A stretch of DNA of 64,000 bases, from positions 124,001 to 188,000 of the forward strand of contig NZ_BNBZ01000005.1 in NCBI RefSeq assembly GCF_014656215.1, given 5' to 3'. This document shows, in pieces, positions 1 through 10,435 of the stretch (position 1 is the first letter of the stretch; each line of letters opens with the position of its first letter). Origin of the DNA: Streptomyces zaomyceticus. Lineage in GTDB: Bacteria; Actinomycetota; Actinomycetes; Streptomycetales; Streptomycetaceae. A program made the position numbers and the translations under genes. The notes below the pieces were generated by a model, which was not told the DNA's origin, searched no databases, and saw only the letters and a program-made list of their open reading frames with translations.

Positions 1-259
1 ATCGGTTCCTCCTCGTTGTGGTGACGAGGGGAACGCTAGGAACACGGCATACGGCCCGTCGTCGTCCACGCGCAGTCACCCGGTCGTACGTCGGCCGAGT
101 ACGCCGTACACCCGATGGCGTACGGGACAGCGACGCGCCGACCCGGACACGGCCCACCGAGCCGCTGACCACGGGAAACGGAGGTGAATTGCAGGTCGGA
201 CCCCTGATATATTCATCTTGTCGCCGCGAGTGATCACCACTCCGGGCGACGCACACCCT
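1..259. other. Intergenic region upstream of the tRNA gene
   Basis: I see no convincing coding region here. The minus strand carries a near-perfect ribosome binding site at the left edge (listed separately), so most of this stretch is probably a divergent promoter region. An AT-rich patch near 205-219 (TATATT at 208-213, with TTGCAG at 189-194) is a candidate promoter for the tRNA gene, but its spacing is poor and I do not call it firmly. Confidence 0.5.
4..15 (-). promoter_or_regulatory. Ribosome binding site of a gene starting just off the left edge
   Basis: On the minus strand this reads CGAGGAGGAACC, a strong Shine-Dalgarno sequence only a few bases from the window edge and pointing left. 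It implies that a leftward gene starts just outside the window. Its identity cannot be seen. Confidence 0.4.
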
Positions 260-344
260 GTCCGGGTGGCGGAATGGCAGACGCGCTAGCTTGAGGTGCT
301 AGTGCCCTTTATCGGGCGTGGGGGTTCAAGTCCCCCCTCGGACA
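260..344 (+). tRNA. tRNA-Leu, anticodon GAG
   Basis: This is an 85-nt tRNA. The acceptor stem GTCCGGG pairs with CTCGGAC (one G-U pair) and is followed by discriminator A. The anticodon stem CTAGC/GCTAG encloses the loop TTGAGGT, giving anticodon GAG. A long variable arm, as in class II tRNAs, precedes the T arm with GGTTCAAGTCC. The CCA end is not encoded, as is common in Streptomyces. A strong terminator follows ten bases downstream, so the gene is probably transcribed alone. Confidence 0.96.
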
Positions 345-353
345 CAAGGTATT

Positions 354-400
354 CGACGACGTGGTGGTCGGGAGCGATCCCGGCCACCACGTCGTCGTTT
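354..400 (+). terminator. Rho-independent terminator of tRNA-Leu
   Basis: A 20-bp stem (354-373 with 378-397) contains one G-U wobble, closes on a GCGA loop and is followed by TTT. It sits between the tRNA and the oppositely oriented GntR gene and could stop transcription from both sides. Confidence 0.85.
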
Positions 401-412
401 CCGCGCGCGGCC

Positions 413-1162
413 TCACATCAGCAGCGCCCCCGGATCCCTGATCAGGGGTGCCGTGCCCACCGAGTTGCTCACGTTGAAGGTGACGCTGCCCGCCCGGTAG
501 CGGTCGTCCGTCCATTCGATGGGGCGGCCGTCGGGGTTGCTGGTGAGGTGGCGTTGGCGCAGCAGGGGGCTTCCGCGGCGGACGCGGAGCAGGCGGGCGT
601 CGTCGCTCCCCGCGGGGACGGCGTCGATGAGGTGTTCACCGTAGTGGGCGACGATTCCGGCCTCCGCCGCCATGCTGTCCATGATCGAGGCGCAGTCGAC
701 CGGCAGGGCCTCGACCGTGGGGGCGGCCCAGTCCGCGTACGCCGTGCGCTCCACCATCACCGGTTCGCCGTCCAGGAGTCGCAGTCGCAGGACGTCCAGG
801 ACCCCGGAGCCCTCCGGCAGGGCGAGGCGGCGGGCCTCCTCGGGGGTGGCCCCGCGGCGCTCCCGGTGGAGGAAACGGCTCGTCGCCCGGTAGCCCATGG
901 CCTGCGCCCACTGCGCGAAGCTGTGGAGTTCGGCGAAACTGTGCCGGCGCTCCCTGCGGAGCACGATCCGGCGGGCGCCCTGGCGCGAGCCGATGAGCCC
1001 TTCCGAGGTGAGCAGGGCCACGGCCTGCCGCACCGTGCCGCGGGAGGCGGACCAGCGCAGGGCGAGGTCGCTCTCGGACGGCAGCCGGGCGCCGACGGCG
1101 TACTCGCCGCTGAGGATCGAGCGGCGGAGTCCCTCCGCGATCTCCACGTAGAGCGCCGTCAC
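413..1162 (-). CDS. GntR-family (HutC/PhnF-type) transcriptional regulator
   Basis: A predicted 249-residue repressor with an N-terminal winged helix (roughly residues 3-70, including RLPSESDLALRWSASRGTVR) and a C-terminal UTRA effector-binding domain, the HutC subfamily layout. A GTG at 1204 would add 14 residues, but the GTG at 1162 is preceded by AAGAAGGGG at good spacing and starts right at the domain, so I prefer it. The gene is divergent from the uptake operon starting at 1427 and probably controls it. Members of this subfamily often sense a metabolite of the operon they regulate, here possibly a phosphonate or phosphorylated compound; that substrate is inference. Confidence 0.88.
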   Translation of the reverse strand: MTALYVEIAEGLRRSILSGEYAVGARLPSESDLALRWSASRGTVRQAVALLTSEGLIGSRQGARRIVLRRERRHSFAELHSFAQWAQAMGYRATSRFLHRERRGATPEEARRLALPEGSGVLDVLRLRLLDGEPVMVERTAYADWAAPTVEALPVDCASIMDSMAAEAGIVAHYGEHLIDAVPAGSDDARLLRVRRGSPLLRQRHLTSNPDGRPIEWTDDRYRAGSVTFNVSNSVGTAPLIRDPGALLM

Positions 1163-1385
1163 GGCATCCCCCTTCTTCGCGCGTGGCTGTGCGCAGTCGG
1201 TCACAGCGTGTGCTGTACGGAGGATCAGCCTAACCCGGCGGGAGAGTGTCCGTAGGTCCCCGGGGAGGGTTCAACTCCATGCGATTCACCTGGTGTTCAT
1301 CGCATCCGGCTCTTCCGGAAGGCGCCCGGATTCGGTCATGCCCCGTTCATCTCGCGGACAGGACGTACGGGCGAACTAAGGGCGT

Positions 1386-1399
1386 CTTGTTCAGACAAG
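1386..1399. promoter_or_regulatory. Inverted repeat, candidate GntR operator
   Basis: CTTGT-TCAG-ACAAG is a perfect 5-4-5 inverted repeat lying 28 bp before the GTG of the binding-protein gene and in the spacer shared with the divergent GntR gene. Size and position fit a HutC-type operator. No binding data are available. Confidence 0.45.
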
Positions 1400-1426
1400 T
1401 TCCTCACTCGCTCCTGGGAGAAACCC

Positions 1427-2578
1427 GTGCGCAGAACCCCCGTCCGCGGTGCCGCCGTCCTGCTCGGCGCCGTCGCCCTGACCACCGTCACCGCCTGTGG
1501 CGCCGCCCCCGAGGGCGACGCCGGCGCCAAGGGCGGCGGCGCGAAGGCGGTCACCGCGGCGTCGGCCAAGGAGTTCGGAGGCCTGGACGCCCTCGTCGCG
1601 GCAGCGAAGAAGGAAGGCGCGCTCCACGTCATCGCCCTGCCGCCGGACTGGGCCAACTACGGCGAACTGATCAAGACCTTCGAGACGAAGTACGGCATCG
1701 AGGTCGAGAGCGAGAACCCGGACGCCGCGAGCGCCGACGAGATTGCCGCCGTCAAGTCCCGCAAGGGCCAGAAGCGCGCCCCCGACGTCCTCGACCTGGG
1801 CATCGCCTTCGCCCGCTCCGGCGCCGAGGAGGGCCTCTTCGCCCCGTACAAGGTCGAGGCCTGGGACAAGATCCCGGCGGCCCAGAAGGACGAGGCCGGG
1901 CGCTGGTACAACGACTACGGCGGCTACGTCTCCATCGGCTGCGACGCCAAGCGCGTCCCGAACTGCCCGAAGACCTTCGCCGACCTCCTCAAGCCCGAGT
2001 ACAAGGGCAAGGTGGCCCTCAACGGCAACCCGACCAAGTCCGGCTCGGCGTTCGGCGGCGTGTACGCGGCGGCCCTCGCCAACAAGGGCTCCTTCGCCGA
2101 CATCCAGCCCGGCATCGACTTCTTCGGCAAGCTCAGGAAGAGCGGCAACTTCATCCCCGTCGAGTCCACCCCGGCCACGGTCGAGAAGGGCGAGACGCCG
2201 ATCAGCATCGACTGGGACTACCTCAACGCCGGCTACGCCGACCAGTTCAAGGACAAGGGCGTCGACTGGCAGGTCGCCGTGCCCACCGACGGTGTGTACG
2301 CCCAGTTCTACTCGCAGGCCGTCAACAAGGACGCCCCGCACCCCGCGGCCGCCCGTCTGTGGATGGAGTTCCTCTACAGCACCGAGGGTCAGAACCTCTG
2401 GCTCAAGGGGTACGCCCGTCCCGTGCTGCTCCCGGCCATGACCGCCGACGGCACCGCCGACAAGACCTTCGTCGCCAAGCTGCCCGCCGTCGCCGGCACC
2501 CCCGCCTTCCCGGCCTCCGCCGAGCTCGACACGGCCAAGGCCACCCTCGCCGAGAAGTGGGACAAGGCCGTCTCCTGA
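1427..2578 (+). CDS. ABC transporter substrate-binding lipoprotein
   Basis: A 383-residue type 2 periplasmic binding protein and first gene of a coupled uptake operon. The N-terminus is a lipoprotein signal with lipobox VTAC near residues 22-25, so the mature protein is membrane-anchored outside the cell. The body resembles the Fe3+/2-aminoethylphosphonate/polyamine binding-protein group (SBP_bac). The GTG start follows TGGGAG at proper spacing. The stop overlaps the next start as ATGA. Together with a PhnF-like regulator and a HAD phosphatase, the substrate may be a phosphonate or other phosphorylated organic compound; the sequence alone does not fix it. Confidence 0.86.
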   Translation: MRRTPVRGAAVLLGAVALTTVTACGAAPEGDAGAKGGGAKAVTAASAKEFGGLDALVAAAKKEGALHVIALPPDWANYGELIKTFETKYGIEVESENPDAASADEIAAVKSRKGQKRAPDVLDLGIAFARSGAEEGLFAPYKVEAWDKIPAAQKDEAGRWYNDYGGYVSIGCDAKRVPNCPKTFADLLKPEYKGKVALNGNPTKSGSAFGGVYAAALANKGSFADIQPGIDFFGKLRKSGNFIPVESTPATVEKGETPISIDWDYLNAGYADQFKDKGVDWQVAVPTDGVYAQFYSQAVNKDAPHPAAARLWMEFLYSTEGQNLWLKGYARPVLLPAMTADGTADKTFVAKLPAVAGTPAFPASAELDTAKATLAEKWDKAVS

Positions 2579-3585
2579 TGTCCTCCGCCTCCTCCACCCC
2601 CACCGAGGGAACCGGCCCCACCGAGGGAACCGCCCCCACCGAGGGAACCGGCCCCGCCGGGACGCCCGTTCCCGTCGTGGACGATGTCCCCCTCGCGGAC
2701 ACCGCCCCCCTCGATCGTGCCGCCGGCGGCACCCGCCGCCGGCGGCGCGGACCGCGCATCTGGCTCGCCGCGCTCCCGCTGATCGCCTTCACCGGGCTGT
2801 GCTTCGGGCTGCCGCTCGGCGCCCTCCTGTACGGCGCCGTGACCCGCACCGACCCCGACACCGGCGCCACCGCCCTCACCGGCGAGCACCTGAGCCGCTC
2901 GCTCCAGGGCCCCTACCTGGGATCGCTCGTCGGCAGCGTGCAGCTCTCCGCCGTCACCGCGCTCATCGCCTCGGTCCTCGGCGTCCTCATCGCCCAGGCC
3001 GTCGTCACCTCCCGCTCCCAGGCCCTGCGCAACGCCGTACTGACCGCCTCCGGGGTCCTCGCCAACTTCGGTGGCGTCCCCCTCGCGTTCGCGTTCATCG
3101 CGACCCTCGGCATCTCCGGCGTCGTCACCCGGCTCGGCGATCTCACGAGCCTCGGCTGGAACCTGTACTCGTTCACCGGCCTCGCCGTCGTCTACCTGTA
3201 CTTCCTCGTCCCGCTCATGGTCCTGGTGATCCTCCCCGCCCTCGACGGACTGCGCCCCCAGTGGCGGGAAGCCGCGCAGAACGCGGGCGCCGGCAGCCTG
3301 CGGTACTGGCGTCATGTCGCCCTCCCCGTCCTCGCGCCGTCCCTGCTCGGCGGGTTCGTGCTGCTCTTCGGCAGCGCCTTCGCCGCCCACGCCACCGCGG
3401 CGGCCCTCGTCGGCGGTTCCGTCCCCCTGGTCACCCTCAAGATCGCGGACGCCCTCTCCGGGAACGTCCTCGTGGGCCAGGAGAACGTCGCCCTCGCCCT
3501 CGGGCTCGACATGATCCTGATCGCCGGACTCGTCATGGCTGTCTACCTCCCCCTCCAGCGCAGGAGCGCCCGATGGCTGCGATGA
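2578..3585 (+). CDS. ABC transporter permease (first subunit)
   Basis: A 335-residue inner-membrane permease. The first ~60 residues are cytoplasmic and low in complexity, with a repeated PTEGTGPTEGTAPTEGT stretch, followed by about six membrane helices. The EAA loop (EAAQNAGAG...LP, around residue 225), which docks on the ATPase, is present. It starts on the ATGA overlap with the binding-protein stop and ends overlapping the second permease, so the three proteins are translationally coupled. Confidence 0.88.
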   Translation: MSSASSTPTEGTGPTEGTAPTEGTGPAGTPVPVVDDVPLADTAPLDRAAGGTRRRRRGPRIWLAALPLIAFTGLCFGLPLGALLYGAVTRTDPDTGATALTGEHLSRSLQGPYLGSLVGSVQLSAVTALIASVLGVLIAQAVVTSRSQALRNAVLTASGVLANFGGVPLAFAFIATLGISGVVTRLGDLTSLGWNLYSFTGLAVVYLYFLVPLMVLVILPALDGLRPQWREAAQNAGAGSLRYWRHVALPVLAPSLLGGFVLLFGSAFAAHATAAALVGGSVPLVTLKIADALSGNVLVGQENVALALGLDMILIAGLVMAVYLPLQRRSARWLR

Positions 3586-4511
3586 CCCCCTCCGCCCGGG
3601 AGGCCGCCCCGAAGCCCGACCCGGACGCGGCGCCGGCGGCCCGACCCGTAGGGCCGAGGCGGCGGCCCCGCCTGTGGCGCGGCGCCGTCCTCGGCCTCGG
3701 CGGCGCCTACTTCCTCGTTCCGCTCGTCGCCTCGTTCGTCTTCACCGTGCACACCCCCGGCCAGGGCGTCTCCTTCGAGGCGTACACCGCGCTCCTCTCG
3801 GCCGACGGCTTCGCCGAGAGCCTGGCGCTCTCCCTCGGGCTCGCCGCCGCCACCATCGCCCTCGCCCTGCTCCTCGCCGTCCCCGCCCTCGTGGCCGTAC
3901 GGCTCGGGGCGCCCCGGCTGCGGCCGGTCGTCGAGGTGATGTGCATGCTGCCGCTGGTGGTGCCGCCGATCGCCCTGGTCACCGGCATCAGCACCGTTCT
4001 GCGCTGGGGCCCCGAGCACCTCTCGAGGACCCCGCTCTACCAGACCTTCCTCGCGGTCCAGAACGAGAGCTTCCCCGTCGTCCTGGTCCTCGCGTACACG
4101 GTCATGGCGCTCCCGTTCGTCTACCGCTCCCTCGACGCCGGACTGCGCGCCGTCGATGTCCCGACCCTCGTCGAGGCCGCGCGCAGCTGCGGGGCGAGCC
4201 GGTCGTACGTGATGTTCCGCGTCGTCCTGCCCAATCTGCGGTCCTCGCTCGCCGGCGCCGCGTTCCTCACCCTGGCCCTGGTCCTCGGCGAGTTCACCAT
4301 CGCCTCCCTGCTCGGCTTCCGGCCCTTCGCGGTGTGGATCGTCTCCATCTCCGGGGCCCACGCCCGGATGTCGGTGGCCGTCTCCCTGCTCAGCCTGATC
4401 ATCACCTGGCTCCTGCTGCTCGCCCTGTCCAGGGCCGGAACGGCACCGACGAGCACGCCCGGCGGCGCCCGTGCCCCCCGTACCTCCCGCACCTCGCCCA
4501 AGGAGTCCTGA
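3573..4511 (+). CDS. ABC transporter permease (second subunit)
   Basis: A 312-residue permease with about six membrane helices and an EAA loop (EAARSCGASRSYV...LP, near residue 200). Two ATGs compete: 3573, preceded by CAGGAG, and 3582, which makes an exact ATGA overlap with the upstream stop; I chose 3573. It should pair with the preceding permease to form the translocation pore. The C-terminal tail after the last helix is Pro/Thr/Arg-rich and probably disordered. Confidence 0.87.
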   Translation: MAAMTPSAREAAPKPDPDAAPAARPVGPRRRPRLWRGAVLGLGGAYFLVPLVASFVFTVHTPGQGVSFEAYTALLSADGFAESLALSLGLAAATIALALLLAVPALVAVRLGAPRLRPVVEVMCMLPLVVPPIALVTGISTVLRWGPEHLSRTPLYQTFLAVQNESFPVVLVLAYTVMALPFVYRSLDAGLRAVDVPTLVEAARSCGASRSYVMFRVVLPNLRSSLAGAAFLTLALVLGEFTIASLLGFRPFAVWIVSISGAHARMSVAVSLLSLIITWLLLLALSRAGTAPTSTPGGARAPRTSRTSPKES

Positions 4512-4514
4512 CCC

Positions 4515-5606
4515 ATGTCCTCGTCCACAGCAACAGCGGAACGGACGAAGCCCGTCGCGGCCGGCGGGGCACGCGTCGAATTCCGGGGCCTGCGCCGTAC
4601 GTTCGGTGCCACGACCGCCCTCGACGGACTCGACCTCACCGTCGAACCGGGCGAACTCCTCGCCCTGCTCGGGCCGTCGGGCTGCGGGAAGACCACCGCG
4701 CTCCGCGTCCTCGCCGGATTCGAGCGGCCCGACGCGGGCGACGTCCTCGTCGACGGTGCCGACATCACCCGGGTCCCGGCCAACCGGCGCGACGCCGGCA
4801 TGGTCTTCCAGTCGTACAGCCTCTTCCCCCACCTCACCGCCGCCGACAACGTCGCCTTCGGCCTGCGCGTACGGAAGGTCAAGGCCGCCGAGCGGCGCAC
4901 CCGGGCCGCCGAACTCCTCGACCTCGTCGGCCTGCCCCGGCACGGCGACCGCTACCCCCACCAGATGTCGGGCGGCCAGCAGCAGCGGGTGGCACTCGCC
5001 CGGGCGCTCGCCCTGCGCCCCCGCGTCCTGCTCCTCGACGAACCGCTGTCCGCGCTCGACGCCAAGGTCCGCCTCAGCCTGCGGGAGGAGATCCGGCGTC
5101 TCCAGCTCTCCCTCGGCATCACGACGGTCTTCGTCACCCACGACCAGGAGGAGGCGCTGTCCATGGCGGACCGCGTCGCCGTCCTCAACGCCGGGAGGCT
5201 TGAGCAGTGCGCGGCCCCGGCCGAGCTCTACCGGCGCCCGGCGACCGCCTTCGTCGCCGAGTTCGTCGGCACCATGAACCGGCTCCCCGGCCATCTGACG
5301 GACTCCGGCCACGTCGAGGTCGCCGGCACCCGGCTGCCCGTCGACGGGGAGGCCCCGGCCGGCCGCGAGGTCGACGTCCTGGTCCGCCCCGAGACGGTCA
5401 CCGTGACCGAGAGCCCCGACGGCGACGCGACCGTGGTCTCCACCTCGTTCCTCGGCTCCGTCACCCGCGTCCACCTCGACCACGCCGGTACGCGGGTCAA
5501 GGCGGACCTGCCCTCCCGGGAGGCGACCGCACTCGTCCCGGGGACGCGCGTCACCCTCGGCCTCGCCCCGCACCCCGCGCTCGTCGCGCCGAGGGCGGAG
5601 CGGTGA
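4515..5606 (+). CDS. ABC transporter ATP-binding protein
   Basis: A 363-residue importer ATPase of the PotA/FbpC type. Visible motifs are Walker A GPSGCGKTT (53-61), Q-loop Q99, signature MSGGQQQ (151-157), Walker B VLLLDE (171-176) and switch H209. A TOBE-like regulatory domain follows from about residue 240. It lies three bases after the second permease stop and overlaps the next start as GTGA. It energises uptake of the substrate bound by the lipoprotein at 1427. Confidence 0.93.
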   Translation: MSSSTATAERTKPVAAGGARVEFRGLRRTFGATTALDGLDLTVEPGELLALLGPSGCGKTTALRVLAGFERPDAGDVLVDGADITRVPANRRDAGMVFQSYSLFPHLTAADNVAFGLRVRKVKAAERRTRAAELLDLVGLPRHGDRYPHQMSGGQQQRVALARALALRPRVLLLDEPLSALDAKVRLSLREEIRRLQLSLGITTVFVTHDQEEALSMADRVAVLNAGRLEQCAAPAELYRRPATAFVAEFVGTMNRLPGHLTDSGHVEVAGTRLPVDGEAPAGREVDVLVRPETVTVTESPDGDATVVSTSFLGSVTRVHLDHAGTRVKADLPSREATALVPGTRVTLGLAPHPALVAPRAER

Positions 5607-6280
5607 GCGCACTCGCGGCCGTTCTCTTCGACATGGACGGCACCCTCGTCGACACCGAGACCCTCTGGTGGGCGGCGACGGAGGAGGTCGCCGCCCGGAT
5701 CGGCCACCGTCTGACGGCCGCCGACGCACCCGAGGTCGTCGGACGCGCCGTCGAGGACACCGCCGCACACCTCGTACGCCGCACCGGCACGGCGGACGCG
5801 GACGGTGTCGCCACCGCCCTGACCGCAGCCTTCCAGGAGCGCGTCGACCGAGGCGCTCCGCTGCGCCCCGGCGCGGGCCGGCTGCTCGCCGCACTGGCAG
5901 CGGAAGGCATGCCGTTCGCCCTGGTCAGCGCGTCCCCGCGGTCGGTCGTCGACTCGGTGATCGGGGGTGCGCTCGCGGACGTGCCGTTCGCCTTCACGCT
6001 CTCGGCCGACGACACCGTACGGACGAAGCCGCACCCCGATCCCTACCGCGAGGCCGCCCGGCGGTTCGGGGTACGGGGCGCGGCCTGCGTCGCCGTCGAG
6101 GACTCGCCCGACGGAGCCGCGTCCGCCGACGCCGCGGGGTGCACCGTTCTGGTCGTGCCCTCCCTGCTGCCCGTGCCCGCGCGACCGGGGCGGATCTTCG
6201 CGGACAGCCTGGAGGAGGTGTCCCTCGCGGACCTGCGCCGCTGGATCGCGGACGGCGCGACCGCCTCAGGCCCCGTCTGA
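5603..6280 (+). CDS. HAD-superfamily phosphatase (beta-phosphoglucomutase-like)
   Basis: A 225-residue haloacid-dehalogenase hydrolase with nucleophile and acid-base aspartates in LFDMDGT (D10, D12), a helical cap, motif II SAS, a motif III lysine in RTKPHPDPY and acidic motif IV EDSPDGAASA. Family members remove phosphate from small metabolites. It is the last gene of the uptake operon, coupled by a GTGA overlap, so it probably acts on the imported compound or its first product. That linkage is inferred from position only. Its end overlaps the convergent phosphopantetheinyl transferase by 15 bp. Confidence 0.85.
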   Translation: MSALAAVLFDMDGTLVDTETLWWAATEEVAARIGHRLTAADAPEVVGRAVEDTAAHLVRRTGTADADGVATALTAAFQERVDRGAPLRPGAGRLLAALAAEGMPFALVSASPRSVVDSVIGGALADVPFAFTLSADDTVRTKPHPDPYREAARRFGVRGAACVAVEDSPDGAASADAAGCTVLVVPSLLPVPARPGRIFADSLEEVSLADLRRWIADGATASGPV

Positions 6281-6964
6281 CGTGGCCACGGCCGCCGCGA
6301 AGGACGGCGCGACCCGTACGTCGGTCAGCGTCCAGCCCGGCACGGCGGCCGGCTCCGGGCCCAGACCGAGGTACGTCCGCTCGAGCCCGCCGGCCAGCCC
6401 CTCGCCCGTACCCTTCAGATACGCCTCCTTCCGCACCCAGCACCGGGTGAACGCGGCCGGCCGGACCTCCGGGGGCAGCCGGGCGAACTCGTCCCGCTCC
6501 AGCGGGTGGAGGCTGTCCGCCACGAGGTCCGACACACCGGCCTCGGGGTGGGCCTCCACGTCCACGCCCACGGGCACCGGGGCGAGAGCGATGAGCACCA
6601 GGTCCCCGCTGTGGGAGAGCGAGAAGTGGACCCCGCCGCCCCGCACGGCGGGCCGGCCGTGCGGCCCGCCGCAGAGGGGGCAGTCCTCCCTGACGAACTC
6701 GACGCGGTCCGCGGGTATCCGCAGCCGGTGCCCGAGCAGCCGCCGCAGGGACCCGTGCGCGGCGAGATACCGTGCCCGGTCCTCTTCCCGTACCAGCGCC
6801 CTCCACCGCCGCCGTTCCTCGGCGTCCAGGAGCTCGTGCGCCGTCGGATCCGCCGCCACCCGCGTCAGCCAGAGCGCGACCGCCCCGTCGGCGGTGGGCG
6901 GGACGGCCGGTTCCGGCAGGTCGCCGGCTCGCAACTCCCGTACAGGGGTGATCTCCAAGGTCAT
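6266..6964 (-). CDS. Sfp-type 4'-phosphopantetheinyl transferase
   Basis: A 232-residue enzyme predicted to move the phosphopantetheine arm of coenzyme A onto carrier proteins of fatty-acid, polyketide or peptide synthases. The Mg-binding motif GVDVE (133-137, D135 and E137) and the WVRKEAYLK motif (176-184) are intact, as is the FSLSHSGD segment near 114-121. Length fits the Sfp class. The ATG at 6964 has only a weak ribosome binding site. No synthase genes are nearby, so it probably serves clusters elsewhere in the genome. Confidence 0.93.
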   Translation of the reverse strand: MTLEITPVRELRAGDLPEPAVPPTADGAVALWLTRVAADPTAHELLDAEERRRWRALVREEDRARYLAAHGSLRRLLGHRLRIPADRVEFVREDCPLCGGPHGRPAVRGGGVHFSLSHSGDLVLIALAPVPVGVDVEAHPEAGVSDLVADSLHPLERDEFARLPPEVRPAAFTRCWVRKEAYLKGTGEGLAGGLERTYLGLGPEPAAVPGWTLTDVRVAPSFAAAVATSDGA

Positions 6965-7034
6965 GCCGTCATTCTGACGCCTGACGCCTGGCGCCCGACG
7001 CGCGGCCGGCAGGGGCGGGCGGCACGCCCGACGC

Positions 7035-8576
<1,542 letters not shown>

Positions 8577-8627
8577 TCACTGATTTCCGCAGGTCACCGG
8601 CAACGGATGAAGAGTCTGCCCCAGTAC

Positions 8628-8650
8628 GGGGGCCTTGCCGCAAGGCCCCC
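8628..8650. promoter_or_regulatory. Perfect 23-bp inverted repeat, probable rifamycin-associated element (RAE)
   Basis: GGGGGCCTTGC and its exact complement GCAAGGCCCCC flank one central base, a perfect 11-1-11 palindrome. It lies 138 bp upstream of the rifampin monooxygenase start. Rifampin-inactivating genes in actinomycetes are known to carry a shared inverted repeat of this kind that is needed for rifampin induction, and position and sequence agree with it. It also lies upstream of the divergent amidase. Confidence 0.72.
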
Positions 8651-8731
8651 GGTGCGCTATATCTTGAGAGTGGCAAGAGGTCGACGACCTTCTTGCCTTT
8701 CGTGCTTTCCGGGCGTGTTTCTCGAAGACCC

Positions 8732-8758
8732 CGGCCCTCTCGGCCCTCTCGGCCCTCT
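8732..8758 (+). repeat. Three tandem 9-bp CGGCCCTCT repeats in a pyrimidine-rich tract
   Basis: Three exact copies lie at 8732-8740, 8741-8749 and 8750-8758, with degenerate copies running on to about 8835. One strand is almost purely pyrimidine here. No function is evident. Confidence 0.7.
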
Positions 8759-8914
8759 CGCCCTCTCGGCACCTTCGCTCTCCCGGCCCCCTCGCCTTCA
8801 TGGCCGCTCTCGGCCCCCTCGGCCCCTCCCGGCTCGCGCCCACCCCTCGCGTGTTACCCGTTGGTAGGGCATGCTGGCGGCCAACCATCCACACGGCCGG
8901 GGGCTGAGGTAGCG

Positions 8915-10333
8915 GTGACGACTTTCGAGGAACGGGCCACGGTGCACGCCTTCCGGGACGACGCGCTGGGGGACCACGACGCCGTCGGGCTCGCCGCGGC
9001 GATCCGGAGCGGCGAGGTCGGCGCGGCCGAGGTCGCCCGGGACGCGGCCGAGCGGGTACGCGCGGTCCAGAAGCGGCTGCACGCGGTCCAGGTGCACATC
9101 GACGCCCCCGCGCCCGCCGCCGGTTCCGGCGGCGGAGCCTTCGCCGGGGTGCCGACCTTCGTCAAGGACAACACCGACTACCTGGGCCTGCCCACGGGAC
9201 ACGGCAGCGCCGCCTTCACCCCGAGGACCGCCCGGCGCCACGCCCCGTTCGCCCGGCAGCTCCTCAGCAGCGGCGTCACCGTGCTCGGCAAGACCCGGCT
9301 GCCCGAGTTCGGCTTCAGCCCCACCACGGAGTACGAGACCGCCGAACCGGTCCGCAACCCGTGGAACACCGGCTACTCGGCAGGTGGTTCGTCCGGCGGC
9401 AGCGCGGCGCTCGTCGCCGCCGGAGCGGTGCCGATCGCCCACGCCAACGACGGCGGGGGCTCGATCCGCATCCCCGCCGCCTGCTGCGGACTCGTCGGTC
9501 TCAAGCCGACCCGCGGCCGCGTCGTGACCAACGCCCAGAGCCGGCAACTGCCCCTCGACATCGTCTCCGACGGCATCGTGAGCCGTTCGGTACGGGACAC
9601 CGCCGCCTTCCTCGCCGCCGCCGAGACCCACTGGCGCAACCCGAAGCTGCCGCCCCTCGGCCTCGTCGAAGGCCCCTCGGACCGGCGCCTGCGCATCGGG
9701 TTCCTGCTCGACTCGCCCAACGGTGTCCCCGCCGACGCCGCCACCCGGGCCGCCGTCACGGAGACCGTGGCGACCCTCGAACGGCTCGGTCACACCGTGG
9801 AGCCGGTGGAGCTGGCCCTCGACCCCCGCTTCACCGAGGACTTCCTCACCTACTGGGGTCTGCTGTCCTTTCTCATCGGCGTCACCGGCCGGAGCTTCGG
9901 CGCGGACTTCGACCGGCGCCGGATGGACGGCCTCAGCCGGGGCCTGCGCGAGGAGTACCTGAAGAACTGGCGGCGCACGCCCGGCGTACTGCGGAGGCTG
10001 AAGCGTACGAAGGAGGCGTACGCGGCGGCCTTCCGCGGCCTCGACCTCGTCCTCACACCCGTACTGGCGCACACCACGCCCGAGATCGGTCACCTCGGCC
10101 CGACCGTGCCGTACACGACGCTGATCGAGCGGATCCTCGCGTACGTCGCGTTCACACCGGTCAACAACGTCGTCGGGACCCCGTCGATCTCGGTGCCCGC
10201 CGCGAGCGCGACGGAGGACGGCCTGCCCATCGGCGTCATGTTCTCCGGCCGCCCCGGCAGCGAACGGACACTCCTCGACGTCGCGTTCGCGCTGGAGGCG
10301 GACCGCCCCTTCCGCCGCATCCAGGACGTCTGA
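8915..10333 (+). CDS. Amidase (amidase-signature family)
   Basis: A 472-residue amidase-signature hydrolase. The Ser-cisSer-Lys triad can be placed as K84 (VPTFVKDN), the Gly/Ser loop GGSSGGSAA (S159/S160) and nucleophile S183 in DGGGSIRIPA. Family members hydrolyse small amides, aryl amides or related substrates; specificity cannot be read here. The frame is open further upstream, but the GTG at 8915 follows GAGGT and begins where homology-like sequence begins. No signal peptide is seen, so it is probably cytoplasmic. Confidence 0.88.
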   Translation: MTTFEERATVHAFRDDALGDHDAVGLAAAIRSGEVGAAEVARDAAERVRAVQKRLHAVQVHIDAPAPAAGSGGGAFAGVPTFVKDNTDYLGLPTGHGSAAFTPRTARRHAPFARQLLSSGVTVLGKTRLPEFGFSPTTEYETAEPVRNPWNTGYSAGGSSGGSAALVAAGAVPIAHANDGGGSIRIPAACCGLVGLKPTRGRVVTNAQSRQLPLDIVSDGIVSRSVRDTAAFLAAAETHWRNPKLPPLGLVEGPSDRRLRIGFLLDSPNGVPADAATRAAVTETVATLERLGHTVEPVELALDPRFTEDFLTYWGLLSFLIGVTGRSFGADFDRRRMDGLSRGLREEYLKNWRRTPGVLRRLKRTKEAYAAAFRGLDLVLTPVLAHTTPEIGHLGPTVPYTTLIERILAYVAFTPVNNVVGTPSISVPAASATEDGLPIGVMFSGRPGSERTLLDVAFALEADRPFRRIQDV

Positions 10334-10435
10334 CCTCCGGGAGGCCGGGCGTTCCGTCAGCTGTCGCCGCCGAGGGCGCGCGGCAGCCGCGCCTTGTTCA
10401 TCCTGCGAGCGCCGGCCGCCGCGCTCGCCGGAGGC

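Noticed and set aside
18..233. 71-codon open frame upstream of the tRNA
   Set aside because: Arg/Thr-rich product without domain, no convincing ribosome binding site, and it overlaps the presumed divergent promoter region.
10357..10401. Tiny minus-strand frame MNKARLPRALGGDS downstream of the DUF6328-like gene
   Set aside because: Only 14 codons with a weak ribosome binding site; could be real but cannot be supported from sequence.
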